From: Amorphophallus konjac
Taxonomy: Eukaryota; Streptophyta; Magnoliopsida; Alismatales; Araceae
Length of the DNA stretch: 64,000 nucleotides
Assembly (NCBI GenBank): GCA_022559845.1
Contig: CM040120.1
Span: forward strand, 308,114,740 to 308,178,739
Direction of reading: 5' to 3'
This document shows, one piece after another, positions 24,133 through 35,956 of the stretch (positions within the stretch are counted from its first letter, which is position 1; each line of letters begins with the position of its first letter). Both the position numbers and the translations under genes were made by a program. The notes below the pieces were generated by a model. That model saw only the letters and a list, made by a program, of their open reading frames with translations, did no database searches and was not told where the DNA came from.

Positions 24133-24945
24133 TTGTCAACTCCGGCTCCAGAACCTCTCCCTCCTACTCCCTTGGAGACGGCTATCGCCAAGAGACAAGA
24201 GAAAAATAGGAGGAAGAACCTCAGAAGGCGGCTCAAGAAACAGGCTGAACAAGTAGTCGCCCTGCAATTCCCGGCCGAGCCAACACCTCTCCAAAGGCTC
24301 CAGCAGCTCATTGATGACCTGGAAGAATACGTTCCCCCTCGTCCTACCGGGGCTCTCCCACTCGACACCTACATCCCGTGGGAAGAAATGCAGAAACGAG
24401 TCCGCCTAAGGAATTGGGTCCAAGAGATGATCCAAAAGCTCAAGAACGGCAAAAGACTTGTGATCCCTGACAAACTCTCTTTGTGCTATAAAGACGATGA
24501 GATTACCACAGAGCAGCTAGAAGAAATGCTCCGACGCTGCATCTGCAACATGGTGGCCATCCCACCGCCCGATAATATCAATACTTCTCGGCGGGGCAAG
24601 CCAGTGGCCTCCCGGACAAGACAAAGGGCTAACGCCCCCCTTGGGCTCCAGCCAGCTCCAGAGCACACCGGCCATGGCCGGGGTCGTGGCCGGCGACGTG
24701 GTAGAGGTCATGGGAGAACTCCCAAGTTACCCCTCTCTCCATCCACCTTCGATCTGGAGCGAGTTATCCTCTTTCAAGGAGAGGAACCAGCTCCCATTCC
24801 GAAAGTAGAAATTCGGGGCGGACCCGGCATCTTCGATCCTTCCAGTAGCAAAGAGGCTACTTCCAACCTCCCAGTCCCTGCACCTATACCAACTTCCCCA
24901 GCAGAGCAAGCGGGACCATCCGGCAAGGACGAGCCAACCCGCTAA
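24133..24945 (+). pseudogene. Gag-protease linker with basic and RG-rich segments
   Basis: 270 codons in the gag frame. Residues about 17-40 are strongly basic (KRQEKNRRKNLRRRLKKQ); the middle is a mixed, probably folded stretch (LPLDTYIPWEEMQKRVRLRN to LEEMLRRCICNMVAIPPP). Residues about 178-195 are an arginine-glycine tract (GRGRGRRRGRGHGR) that could bind nucleic acid. No named domain recognised. The next 320 bp hold three or more stops, then KRFSASISIW and LRETLIKIL near 25150-25240, which resemble the block usually just before the Tat protease. Confidence 0.55.
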
Positions 24946-25266
24946 TCACCCCCAAAAGAGCCGTGATTGGCATCCCTGTTCCAAGAGCCCGCTGGTGATC
25001 AAGGTCGATCCGGTCCCAGTGATAAGGACAAGGCAGTGTAACTTCCCGATGGGGAACAACACGGCAGCTCGCAGAAGGTTCAACCTGACATACTACCTTC
25101 TCTGGAGGATGCTCGAGCCCGAGCTGACCGGAAGGTCCTCCACCAGATGAAGCGTTTCTCCGCCAGCATCTCAATTTGGGAAGCCATCGCTTGAAGTAAG
25201 GATCTGAGGGAGACCCTTATCAAAATACTCCAAGAGCGAGAAGTTTATGAATCGCATGCTGCGGAA

Positions 25267-27009
25267 ATGAAGGTCGCTTCCTATGGAGCCTTCGCAGCCA
25301 CCATCACCTTCACGGAGAAAGACATGCTACTTTCTCCTCCGTGCCACAACCATCCTCTCTATATGAAGGGAAAGATCAATGGACATGATGTGAACCGGAT
25401 CCTGGTGGATGCCGGTGCTGCTGTTAACATCATGCCGCTCAAGATATTCAAGTCTCTATATCTGACCCCATACCTCCAGAAGGTCCAGGCGGTCAAGATA
25501 TCTGGCTTCAACCAGAACACCGAGGACGTCCTCGGCCGGGTAGACGTCGATCTGGTGCTCGATGATTTTGCCTCCAAGGCAACATTCTACATCATCGACT
25601 CCAACACGTCTTATAAGATGCTGTTGGGCAGACCTTGGCTCCATGAAAACTGGGTCGTCCCGTCAACTCTCCACCAATGCATCAAATATGCCAAGGACGG
25701 AGAGCAACATAAGGTCTTTGCAGACCTGTCGCCGTTTACACCAGTAGAATGCAACCTAGCCGACGCGGCGCTCTACTTCAAGGGGATTAGTCCGTACCCC
25801 GTGATCAAAAGCAAAAGCAACGGTTGGCTCTCAGAGGAAGATGATGATGACCTCTTCTCTGTTGACGAGGAAAAGGCCAAGCTCCACCGGCTGCGCCTCA
25901 GCTCCAAGTCAACCCCAGATCGCCCTGAGAAGCGCCAGATCGACTTCGAGGCTAACCTTATTAGCCGTGCTATTGGCAAGAGTATATGCTTGCCACCAGA
26001 CTACTTCCAGCTCCCGTGTGCGTCCGAGGAGCACAATGTCAAGTCGCTGACGACATTTATTGTCACCTTCAAGCGACAACGCCGAAACAAGAAGAAGGCT
26101 AACAGGGACAAACCCATTGTCTTCTACAAAGGAGACATGGTCCCTCAGGCCCCGCCGGATGATGACTTCGGCTGGTCTAGGCAAGCCGATAACACCCCTG
26201 AAGTAGTTCAGGTGTGGGGCGACCTGTCGCCGCATATTCAAGAGATGTGTTTGAAACAACACATTCCCCTGTGGCAGACCTCTGCCCAACAAAGATACTT
26301 CCGACGACTGTGGGACCCTTCCCAGGGCCGGGGGCAACCCCCATCCTTCCATAAGGATACCAGGGGGCTTGGCTACGACCAGGACCGGGACTTCCGTGCC
26401 CACTACGCAGTTAAGGTCATAGGCTCGGTACCACCAGCCGACGATCAAGCAAGAGTTGAAGCTAAATCCGATAGCTCCGGGGATGAGGGAGAGGAAATCC
26501 AGACCCCAATCTCCGCCAAAGCCAGAATTCCAATTCAAGCCGTCGAGGAATCCTCTTCACCTCCCTGCCAAGACAAAGGGGGAGAAGAAGCTCCTCCAGC
26601 CTCTCAGCCAATCGAGGAACCCAATACAATAAACCCTCCTGAGGGGGGGGGGGATATCTCTGGTCCTAGGTGCGAAGGATTGTCAACCTCACTAGGCAAC
26701 CCCAGGAAGGCCTCGACAGCCCCGGTTGACAACTGCTGGCCAGGAGCCGATGACCCGGATCAATCCTCGATGGATCCCAGCAACAACGGCCCTCCAGTCC
26801 CATTGGCGTCAACCAGTGGCTTCGGGAACCAAGGACTACCCGAAGTCGACACTGATGATGAGGATTTCATCGACCTCCAACCCGCTCCTCCCGAGCTGGA
26901 GGACGGCGGCCAGGCAACCGTCGACTATCTCATGCAGATCAACCTGGGCGACGATGAAGCTCCTCAGCCTACATTTGTTAGTGCCCTCCTCACCGAGGTA
27001 GAGAAGTAG
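25267..27009 (+). pseudogene. Tat aspartic protease with long acidic C-terminal extension
   Basis: 580 codons in the gag frame. The protease fold spans residues about 20-140: the active-site loop is ILVDAGAAVNIMP and the flap/C-terminal motif is MLLGRPWLHE. The usual plant loop is D-(S/T/G)-G; here it is D-A-G, so activity is uncertain. Residues 190-580 are hydrophilic and acidic, with no recognised domain apart from a GLGY motif near residue 363 and the DEDFIDL stretch before RT. An 11-G run lies at 26643-26653. The stop TAG at 27007 interrupts the frame, which continues directly into RT (SYKQLLLEFKDCFAW), so this was one gag-protease-RT reading frame. Confidence 0.85.
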
Positions 27010-27210
27010 AGCTACAAGCAACTCCTGCTCGAGTTCAAGGACTGCTTTGCCTGGATCTACAAGGAGATGCCAGGGCTAGACCCCTCCGTAGCGGAGCACG
27101 ATCTGGCCATTTCTCCCTCAATCACTCCGGTCAAGCAACCACAGCGACGCATGCGTCACGAGTTGGAGCTCTAGGTCTCGGCCGAAGTCCACAAAATGGC
27201 GGAGGTCGAC
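27010..27210 (+). pseudogene. Tat reverse transcriptase, N-terminal part
   Basis: Frame continues from the protease: KDCFAWIYKEMPGLDP and AEHDLAISPSITPVKQ are the lead-in to a Tat RT. One stop occurs near 27172. The frame is cut after AEVD by the solo LTR at 27211 and resumes at 29513 with DFIEPCIYPIW. Confidence 0.85.
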
Positions 27211-29512
27211 TGGTGCGGACACCCGAGCAGTTGATCGGCACGACACACCGAGCCACCGGTACCGCACACGGAGCACGACACGAGCCACCTCAGCGTCCAT
27301 CTGGCTCGGAGACAGCGTGGAGACTCCACCTTGAGTCTCCCCATTTATTATCTTTAGCTAGACTTTATGTGTGTGTAATTTGTATTTATTTCGTTGCATT
27401 CGGTTTGCCATTTTGAGGGTAATAGGGACTTACGAGCATTTCGGATTATGAGCATTTCGGATCCCGTGGGCCCCACGGGCCCCCCGGGCCCCACCACATT
27501 GGGCCACCTCAGCCTAGAGTCCCACGTGGGGTCAGTCAACATGCCACATGGGGCATCTAGAAGTTTGAATGGTCAATTGTCCACATGGGGGACAAGGGAC
27601 CAAAATAGTCAACATTTCCAACCAACACCCACCTACCATGTCAAGCTTGTTCCCCCCTAGTCAATAGGCTGTCCCCCCCTTATTTTTTTAATTGTATTTT
27701 TGTGGAATGGTCACAAGCCATCCCAACCCTCCATCTCACACCCCTAGATCCAACGGTGGAGGATGGATTAGATGGGTGACCTATATATGCTTGTATTTTC
27801 CCATTTTGATGAATTAATGCCATTTTGAATCAAAGAAATTGTTGGAGCTCCAGCTTGGTGCGACCCTCTCTCCCCCCTTGCAGCTGTGAAGGTTGCCTCT
27901 GGAGGTGTGACTCCTCCCCTATCAGTTCCGGTCATCCTCTCCGCCGCCACGAGCCGCCACCGCACCGCCATCGTCTTCATCGGAGTTCTGCCCGTGCAGT
28001 ACCATAGCAGCTTCCACGAAATTCAACCATCAACCACGAGCTCTGATCGACCTGGGGATTTTACTGGAGGTTCCATAGGTGTCAAGGATATCCTAAAAAA
28101 ATTGGTTTGTCATTTAGATCCCGTTCCATATTTTTAGATTTTCGTCCACTCTTCCCTTTCAGTTCTGCCAGCAGTCTGTCCAGATTCATCTCCGCCCTGA
28201 GTTTTAGGTCTTAGGTCCACTTTTTGATTTTCTTTGGTTCGCGCCATTTTACTGGATCTTCCTTCCATCAACACCTTCATCCACAATTTTTCTAAATTTC
28301 TAGTTCGTCCATTTCATATTTTCCACAAATCGTTCTCAGATCCACCTGAAGTTCTGTCCACCCGTTCCCAGATCCGACCACCAGACACTACAAAAATCCT
28401 ATCAAATCACCATCACTCCAACTCCAATTCTAAAAATTGTCCCAGCTTCGTGGTTTGATTATCTACAACTTTTAAGAAGAGCTTGAAGTCTGAATCCCAC
28501 TTTAAGTAGGCGGTCAATGGCCGTTTACAGGGAACTGATGTGCTGAACTGAGAGTTCTGGAACTATATAGCAGAGAATTGAAAATTAGTTAAGTTCCAAG
28601 TCCCCACAGGTTCAGAGGAATCCACTGGCCCTAGGTTGGAGGATTTTGAGTCCTCTTTCCAACGGCGCTGGTTTCGTCGCATTCCAGTGACGGGGCTGAT
28701 CGAAGCAGTTGATTTCGCCGGAGCGCGCGCCTGGAAACAGCAAGCAAAAATCTGTGGGCAGCATTCCACAAGCTTGGAGATCGGAGTTGTTCGGCCACCG
28801 ATCGGCGTTCCCGGCCGACCGCCTTCCGTGGAGGCGTGCCACCAGAGGTCCCCATCACAGTGGGACCCACTCCTGTAGATTCGGAGGCCAGCGCCACCCG
28901 TGGGCCCCACGGGCCCGCAGAACCAGCCGTTTGGAAAGCACGAAAACGCGGAGTTCGGCACCGCCGGGCGACATCAAGATGCTGCCCGTCAACCCAATTC
29001 GCGTGATTCCCGGGCCCCGCATGTGACCTTTTACCTCCCTGCGTGGAGTGGGTCAAATTATTGTACTGCTGTAAAATTGTGTTAACCGGGGGTCCGTGAT
29101 TGGCCGGGGTTATCTTCGCCACGCCGGGTGCGTGGAGGTAATGGTCCGAACCTCTTGGCGTTCATTTGCTTAGCTAGTATACGGTCTTTTGCCGCTGCCG
29201 AGAGTGTAGGTACTAGCCCGTGTGTCCATGTCACCGCTGTGAGAGTGAGAGTGACCCGTCCCGTGACTCGATCCGAGTCCGGAAGTGAGTCTGACTACCT
29301 TGAACTCTGCCGGTTCCTTAACCGCGCACGATCCACGCTTTCCCTCGCATGGGACGCCGAGTGAGTTTGCACTTCTGTTAGCGACGTGTAGCCTATGGGA
29401 GCTCTCCGTGTCGGGCCTAATGTCTCTCCCATCATGTGTTGCTGGTCGTGTCCACGTCTAGAGTCCGAGGTCCATACCACGTAGAGTCGGTCCCCGTGTC
29501 CGTCCCGCATCA
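27211..29512 (+). mobile_element. Solo LTR, family C, copy 1 (2302 bp)
   Basis: It starts TGGTGCGGACACC and ends TCCCGCATCA, with a 5-bp target duplication TCGAC (27206-27210, 29513-29517). The RT frame closes up perfectly when it is removed. The ends form an imperfect TG(A/G)TGCGG inverted repeat. A TATA box lies at 27781-27790. No primer site, polypurine tract or protein domain inside. It is related throughout to copy 2 at 29758-31824, for example around the TATA box and in the last 25 bp. Confidence 0.88.
27781..27790 (+). promoter_or_regulatory. TATA box of family C copy 1
   Basis: CTATATATGC followed by CTTGTATTTTCCCATTTTGA and an AATTAATG block shared with copy 2, about 570 bp into the LTR. 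Confidence 0.55.
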
Positions 29513-29757
29513 TCGACTTCATCGAGCCGTGCATCTACCCGATCTGGCTCGCCAATATAGTCCCAGTAAAGAAGAAGAATGGTCAAGTCCGCATCTGCGC
29601 CGACTTTCGAGACCTCAACAAAGCCTATCCCGAGGATGACTTCCCAGTTCCAATTACTGAAACGATGGTCGATATGACCACCGGTCATGAAGCCCTGTCG
29701 TTCATGGATGGGTCGTCCGGTTATAATCAAATCCGGATGTCCCTCAAAGACAAGAAT
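29513..29757 (+). pseudogene. Tat reverse transcriptase, middle part
   Basis: In frame: DFIEPCIYPIWLANIVPVKK, KNGQVRICADFRDLNKAYP and MTTGHEALSFMDGSSGYNQI. This includes the first catalytic aspartate region (FMDG). It is cut after SLKDKN by the second family C solo LTR and resumes at 31825 with NHTAFRSPKG. Confidence 0.92.
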
Positions 29758-31824
29758 TGATGGGGACATCGAAGCAAGACCGTCCACATTTTATTTGCAT
29801 TTATGTCCTTTTATATTTGTATGTATACCATTGTGTTATATGGGTACGCAATTGTAAGTCTTAGTGGGTTTATATGCAAAATTCCAGTAGGCCCAAGCAA
29901 GGGGGCCCCCAACCCTTTCCCATTGGTCCATGTCACCCATGTGGGGCTGGTCAAACCATCCTAGGTGGCATCTAGAAGGTTTGAATGGCAATTAGACACA
30001 TGGGAGACAAGGGTTACAAAATTTCAAAGGGTAGACTACCTACCCATTCCCATGGTCAAGGGGGCGCCCCCTTCCACTCGAAGTAATTAGGATTTTTTAT
30101 TTTGTTTGAAACACTTATTTTATTCTAAACCCTAGGTCTAAGGGCAATTTGAGTCCTTTGGCCATTTCATATATATACTTGTATTTTCCCATTTGGAACA
30201 ATTAATGAAGAAGAAAATCTATTTGGAGCATTGGTGATTTGCGCCCCCCCTCTTCCTTCATCTGGTTTCATCTTCCCCAACCCCATTTCTAGAGTGGTAT
30301 CTCTTCTATCTCCTCCCCCCTACCTCTGATCCTCATCTCCGGTGCCGCCGCCGCCGTTCGTGCCGCCATCGAGCCGCCATGAAGCCAATTCTGGAGTGCT
30401 GTCTAAGGTGCTATCCTGCTGGACAGAGGAGTGCTACGAGAATTTCTGCTCTCCACCTCGACGTCCTCTTGAGCTGAAATTTCCAGAGTGTGTTCTTACC
30501 TTGAATCCCCTTCTCCACATAAATTTTCACGTCCAAATTCCTTCTTTTGCTATTGTCCCATTTTTGGTCTTTAAGTCATCCCAGATCTTCCAGGCTTCTG
30601 TCTATAGTGATAGCAACCGTGAGTTTTCCATCTCCCGACAACTTTTTGATTTTCCCAGGAGCTTCCAAATTTACTGGAAGTTTTTTCCACCTTCCCCTAT
30701 CACCAAGAAGTTTCTTGATTTTTCGTCAGCCCTCCACATATTTTCTAAAATTCGCCCAAATTCCCAAATCTGTTCTGTCTGCCTCAGTCCAGATCTGACC
30801 CTTCGCCAGTATAAACTCTCTAGAAAATCCAAACTTCCATATTTTACAGATCTAAAAATATCCCTGGTTTCCTCACTTGAACCGCTACAACGTTCCTGAA
30901 GAACCCAACTTCATCTTCGGAGGTCTACCTACTAGTCAATGCCAACGCTCATGAAAATCAGTTTCTGCCTGAGCAGATCTGAAATGGGGAACATCAGCCT
31001 TCAAAATTCGTCCACCAGAAATACAAAGCTGGTGATTTTTCTGTGATCCTATAGGGTCGAAGCCCTTCAAAGCAGCTTTCCAACGGCGCCAGTTTCGTTG
31101 CATTCCGACATCGGTGCTGGTCACAGTGAGCGATCTCGCCGAGTTGCGCACCTGAAAATAGAAACAGCAGATCCATGGGCACACTTTCTGACCGGTGCCG
31201 ATCGGAGCCGCCCGGCCTCCGGCTGGCGAACCAGCGCGCCACCATCCCAGGAAGCGCTTCGCCAGGCGTCCCCATCACAGTGGTGCCACCCCGGTCCCAC
31301 ACGGCCCCACCGACCAGCGCATACGCCGTCCGAACCACACCGACGGGGTGATCAAGTGCAGCCCGTCAACCCGAGATCGGTCCTCCCGGGCCCACTTGTG
31401 TAGCCCTATACCTCCCTGCTTGGAGTGGGCGATATTTCATTGATGTAATTTAATTCATTACTGTTACCGGGAGTTACCGAATTCGGCCGGTATCGTCTTC
31501 CCCACGCCGGGTGCGTGGAGGTATCGTGTTCTCTCCCTTGCTCGGCAACTTACTTTATTCGTATATATTTCATATGCCGCTGCTAGAGAGCATGATAGGG
31601 TAATTAGCTCGCTTCATATTATTATATTACCGCTGCTGCGAGCGAGAGCGAAACCGCCCCGTGACCCGATCCGGGCACAAGAGAGAATTGACCACCCTAG
31701 CTCTTGCCGGTTTCTCAACCGCGCACGTCCGACGCTTCCCTCGAAAAGGGACGATCGCGAGTTTGCATAGAGTCCAAGGATTACATATCCAATTGGAGTC
31801 GAGTCTGTGGTCCGTCCCGCATCA
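29758..31824 (+). mobile_element. Solo LTR, family C, copy 2 (2067 bp)
   Basis: It starts TGATGGGGACATC and ends GTCCCGCATCA, with the 5-bp target duplication AGAAT (29753-29757, 31825-31829). The RT frame is restored on removal. The ends form an inverted repeat like copy 1. A TATA box lies at 30167-30179. Differences from copy 1 are many, so the two did not arise by recent duplication. Confidence 0.88.
30167..30179 (+). promoter_or_regulatory. TATA box of family C copy 2
   Basis: TCATATATATACT followed by the shared TTGTATTTTCCCATTT block. Confidence 0.55.
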
Positions 31825-32990
31825 AGAATCACACAGCCTTCAGATCCCCCAAGGGGATTTTCAATTACAAACGCATGCCTTTCGGTTTGAAGAATGCCGG
31901 TGCTACTTACCAAAGGGCTATGACCAAAATATTCGATGAGATGCTACACAACACCGTCGAATGCTATGTCGACGACCTCGTCGTCAAGACCAAAAGGCGC
32001 GAAGACCATTTGCACAACCTTCGCCAAGTCTTCAAGCGTCTCCAGTAATATGGGCTCAAGATGAACCCCGTGAAATGCGCCTTCAGCGTATCCAGTGGCA
32101 AATTTTTCAGTTTCGTCATCAGATACCGAGGAATCGAGGTGGATCCCAGCAAGATCAAAGCGATCCGGGAGCTTTCACCACCTAGTAACATCACTGAACT
32201 TAGGTCCTTCCAAGGGAGACTGACCTACATTTGGAGGTTTATTTCTAACCTCTCCAGTCGATGCGCACCTTTCAGCAAGCTAAGGAAGAAAGACGCCCCA
32301 TTTACATGGGACTCGGAATGCCAAGCGGCTTTCGAGCAAATCAAGGAGTACCTCCTTGCTCCCCCAGTCCTGGGAGCACCAGTCAAGGGTAAAGCCCTCA
32401 TCCTTTATATTGCTGCCATGGACGCTTCGCTGGGAGATCTGTTGGCGCAAATTAATGAAGAAGGTAAAGAGCAGCCCCTCTATTACCTCAGCTGGAAACT
32501 AATCGGTGCCGAGTACCGCTACTCCCCCATGGAGAAGGTCTGCTTGGCATTAGTGTTCGCAGTTAAGAAGCTGCGGCATTACCTCATGTCCGACCAAGTC
32601 GAGCTTATCTCCAAGCACGACCCTCTGAAGTATCCCCTTCGACGGCCTGTCCTCTCAGGTAGATTGGGGAGGTGGGCTCTCCTGTTGATGGAGTACAACA
32701 TTACCTATGTCCCCAGAAAAGTAATCAAAGGACAGAGTATGGCTGAATTCTTGGCAGCCCATCCAGTGCCAGATGATTCACCATTCAACTCGGAGCTCCC
32801 GGACGAGGAGTCCCTAGCTACTCAATCACAACCACCAGTTGAACAGAGCGGAGATGTCTTGCATTACTGGCAGCAAAGCGCTCTCACAACCACTGTTGTT
32901 CAATCACAACCACCAGTTGAACAGAGCGGAGATGTCTTGCATTATTGGCAACCAAGCGCTCTCACAACTAGCGTGCATTGCTGGGAACTC
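31825..32990 (+). pseudogene. Tat RT C-terminal part and RNase H
   Basis: RT motifs MPFGLKNAGATYQRAM and ECYVDDLVVKT (catalytic YVDD), then a stop near 32046, then KCAFSVSSGKFFSF, PPSNITELRSFQGRLTYI and the thumb. RNase H follows: LYIAAMDASLGDLLAQ (normally Y...SD), YSPMEKVCLALVFAVKKLRH and DPLKYPLRRPVLSGRLGRW. The linker after RNase H (32823-32978) is a 78-bp in-frame tandem duplication. The first RNase H acidic position appears changed, so this domain may be inactive, as is common in Tat elements that carry a second RNase H. Confidence 0.9.
32823..32978 (+). repeat. 78-bp tandem duplication in the RNase H linker
   Basis: CAATCACAACCACCAGTTGA begins at 32823 and again at 32901. The two copies differ at only a few positions, and 26 codons are added in frame. 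Confidence 0.92.
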
Positions 32991-33866
32991 TACTTCGACG
33001 GTGCTTCCTGAGGGATCACCCGGAGCAACCAGGATCCAGCCACCACGGCATGTGCCGGCATTATTTTCCTGACTCCTCAGGGCGGAGTTCTGTACAACTC
33101 TTGCGCCCTCATGAAATCCCTGACCAACAATGAAGCCGAATACGAAGCTCTACTCATTGGGCTCCAGATGGCTCTCCACATGGGCATTAAATGCCTTAAA
33201 GCCTACGGGGACTCCCAGCTGATAGTCCGACATGTCCTAGGCATCTATGACGTGCGAAAGCCAGAATTGGTTCCATACCACACCGCCGTCATCAGATTAA
33301 CCCAGAAGTTCTATTTCTTCAAAATAGATGACATTCCCAGAAGCAGCAACGCCCAAGCAGATGCTTTAGCAAAATTGGCCGCGGCCATCAAGCTCCCGCC
33401 CGAGGGCGAGGTCGACATCGTAATCAAGCGCAGAAGACTGATGCCGAGCTCACTCGAAGGTGACACCGGTCTCACCATCTACGAGGTCCACGACCTTGAC
33501 CAGAGCCCGCCGCCAGAAGAAGATGATTGGCGTGCGCCTATCATCAAATTCAAGAAAGGGTGGCTTCCCTCTGATCGAGCTCAAAGAGTCCAGCTACTCC
33601 ACCGAGCAACCTCTTACGAGTTGATTGGTGACTCCTTGTATCGGCTCGTCCACGAGAAGGACAAGTCGGTTCTCCTGCGATGTGTCTCTCTGGCGGAAGC
33701 TCGAGCCATCATGCAGGAGGTCCACTCTGGACTGTGCGGTGCACACCAGGCCGGAGATCGGATGAAGCACAACATCAAGCTCAAAGGTTTCTACTGGCCG
33801 ACCATGTATGCGGAATGCGTCCAGTATGCCCGTGCATGCCATCAGTGCCAAGCCTTTGGCCCAGTA
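32991..33866 (+). pseudogene. Tat archaeal-type RNase H and integrase zinc domain
   Basis: The second RNase H starts at WELYFDGAS (first Asp), then a TGA at 33009, then TNNEAEYEALLIGL (Glu), YGDSQLI (Asp) and NAQADALAKLA (last Asp). This full acidic set typifies the archaeal-type RNase H of Tat elements. From about 33590 the integrase zinc domain has HSGLCGAH and ARACHQCQAFGP, giving H-H-C-C. The frame is cut after GPV by the insertion at 33867. Confidence 0.92.
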
Positions 33867-35956
33867 TTGATGCGCACAAACCTCATCGTTAAAAGCCGTG
33901 CCACAATTTTAAAATTAACCGAACTCACTCACTAAAAAGATTAAAATTCAAGCAAAGTGGTGAATACGGGTCGATCCCACGAGGAAGAAATATTTTCATT
34001 TAAGTATGAGTTGAAAAATTCTTATATTTGAGAGTTTCGAATTTTGAGGGAGATTAACCTAATAGAAAAATAAAATTACATGAAAATAAATGAATCTAAA
34101 GAAATAACAAAATTAAATGCGAAATAAAATAGACGAAGTGTGATAGATTTGGTGCGGCCGTGGTATGATAACGGCGTCGTCTCCTCGAGTCTTTGATTTA
34201 CGAGTCGTCGGGAACAACCACATACACTCGACCGGATCGGAACCGCGTCTCTTGACCGTCTTTGGAAGAATTTCAGAAAATGATCGAGAAAGAATTTTAG
34301 AAGAATATTAGAGAGATGAAGAAGGATTATGCAACAAAATTAAATAAAACTAACACTGAAATGCAACATAAATTAAATCGAATCACAATTGCAAACATGA
34401 ACAAAATAAATTACAATAATGTTACAAACACAAAGGGAAATAAAATAAGAAATCCTAATCCTAAACTAAAGACTAAGAGAGGAGGGAGGAAACAATGAGA
34501 GTGGAGTTACATAACTAATGCCTACTGACTATTAAGGAGAGCTTAAGACCATTCCCCTCTTTATATGGACTCCCAAGATACCACTGTTTACATGTGAACA
34601 TCTCAAACCCACTTTCTTTAAAAAATCAAACTTCTTTCTCTTTCTCTCTTTTTGGCCGACCGCTCTCTCTTTTCCTGCGTCGCATGCAGCCGCTCTACCC
34701 GCCGAAGCCTTCTCTCTCGTTGGTTAGCAGCCGCATGCAAGTCGGTAGCCGTCTCTCTCTCTCTCCTGCAGCGTGAAGCGTTGGCTGAACTCCTCCACCT
34801 GCCGTGGCCAATGCGGCTTGTTCGCTGGCCTCCATGCCGTGCTGACCGGCGCGAAGAAGCCCCCGGTTGCCTTGCGTTTGAACGCATCCCCAGCCGACGT
34901 TCGAGTCGGCCTCTTGCCATATGGTTCCACCGTGTGGAGCCCGCCATCTGTTCTGCTATCGCGTGAGAAGCCTGCAAAGGCCACCTGTCATTCGTTGAAG
35001 ACGCCACCGCGTGCGTCATGCATGTTCGCCCCTTGCATCCACCTTCGTGAGAAGGCCACTGCTAACCGACAACGTGAAGACTTGAATGGGCTTTGGCCCA
35101 TGTGGAACCCGCACTGAAGCGCCTGTGTGAAGCATGCGTTCGTTGGCTTGCCTTGGCGTGACTCCATGTCCGAGCCACCTTGAACTTGGTTGAACCTGCA
35201 TATCCTTCGACGTGATGCCTTTGACCCTTCCTGAAGTGTTGCCGACTTTGAAGAAGCCTGTTATGTTAACTGTAGTGCCTTGCCTTGGCCGCATGTGTGC
35301 TTGCAAGCCGTGTTTCACGTGTGGACTCCACCATGCATCCACTGTTCATGCCTCACATGGAGCCCAACCGTGCGTTGAACAATTTGAACCAAATGCATGC
35401 CTTTTGATCGCGTGAGAAGCTGCCTTGGTCCCCTTGTTGTGTTGCATGTGGAGCCTTGTCTCTTTGAAGTCCTTGCCAACCAAATGTGAAGTTTGCATGC
35501 AACGTAAAGCACATATATGCCAACGTGAAGCCTACGTGAGGCCACTTTGAATGCCCGCGTTAAAACTTTATATAATATATATAACATATATATATCATAT
35601 ATCTAGTATATATATCATATATATATATATATATATATATATCAATCTATATATCAAATATATATATCAAATATATATATCAATTTCATTTATATATCTA
35701 ATATATATAAAGAGTTTTTTTGCTTTTCTTTTTCTTCTTTTTTTTTATTTGAACTAAGATTGGGCTTGGTCGGCATAGACTTTTGGGTGTGTGGGCTTTA
35801 TGCCTGTAAAAGAGAATAAAAATTGAATTAAATCATACAATTAAACCTTTTGATCTGAAATTAAAATTAAATGTGATAAATACATAGTGATGCATATTAA
35901 AGCTCATAAAAGTGTGTTAGAATATTAATTAACATGTAAAATTACACACTTATCAA
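33867..35956. mobile_element. Unclassified 2.09 kb insertion in Tat integrase
   Basis: It interrupts integrase between GPV and the core. Ends are TTGATGCGCACA and, inverted, TTGATAAGTGTG, a possible short terminal inverted repeat, with GTA on both sides (33864-33866, 35957-35959). No protein domain. The first 600 bp are A-rich with a GGGTCGATCCCACGAGG motif common in plant dispersed repeats; 34640-35540 is GC-richer with recurring GTGAAGC and GCATG(T/C) words; then an AT microsatellite; then an AT-rich tail ending ACACACTTATCA. It could be a TIR-type non-autonomous transposon or another repeat class. Confidence 0.55.
35570..35710. repeat. AT-rich microsatellite, (TA)n with CATATATC interruptions
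   Basis: About 140 bp of TATATA runs broken by single C or CA bases within the insertion at 33867-35956. It is self-complementary and length-variable in nature. Confidence 0.92.

Noticed and set aside
27211..31824. Two LTRs of one element with an internal region between them
   Set aside because: The 235 bp between them is Tat RT in frame, and the two copies have different target duplications.
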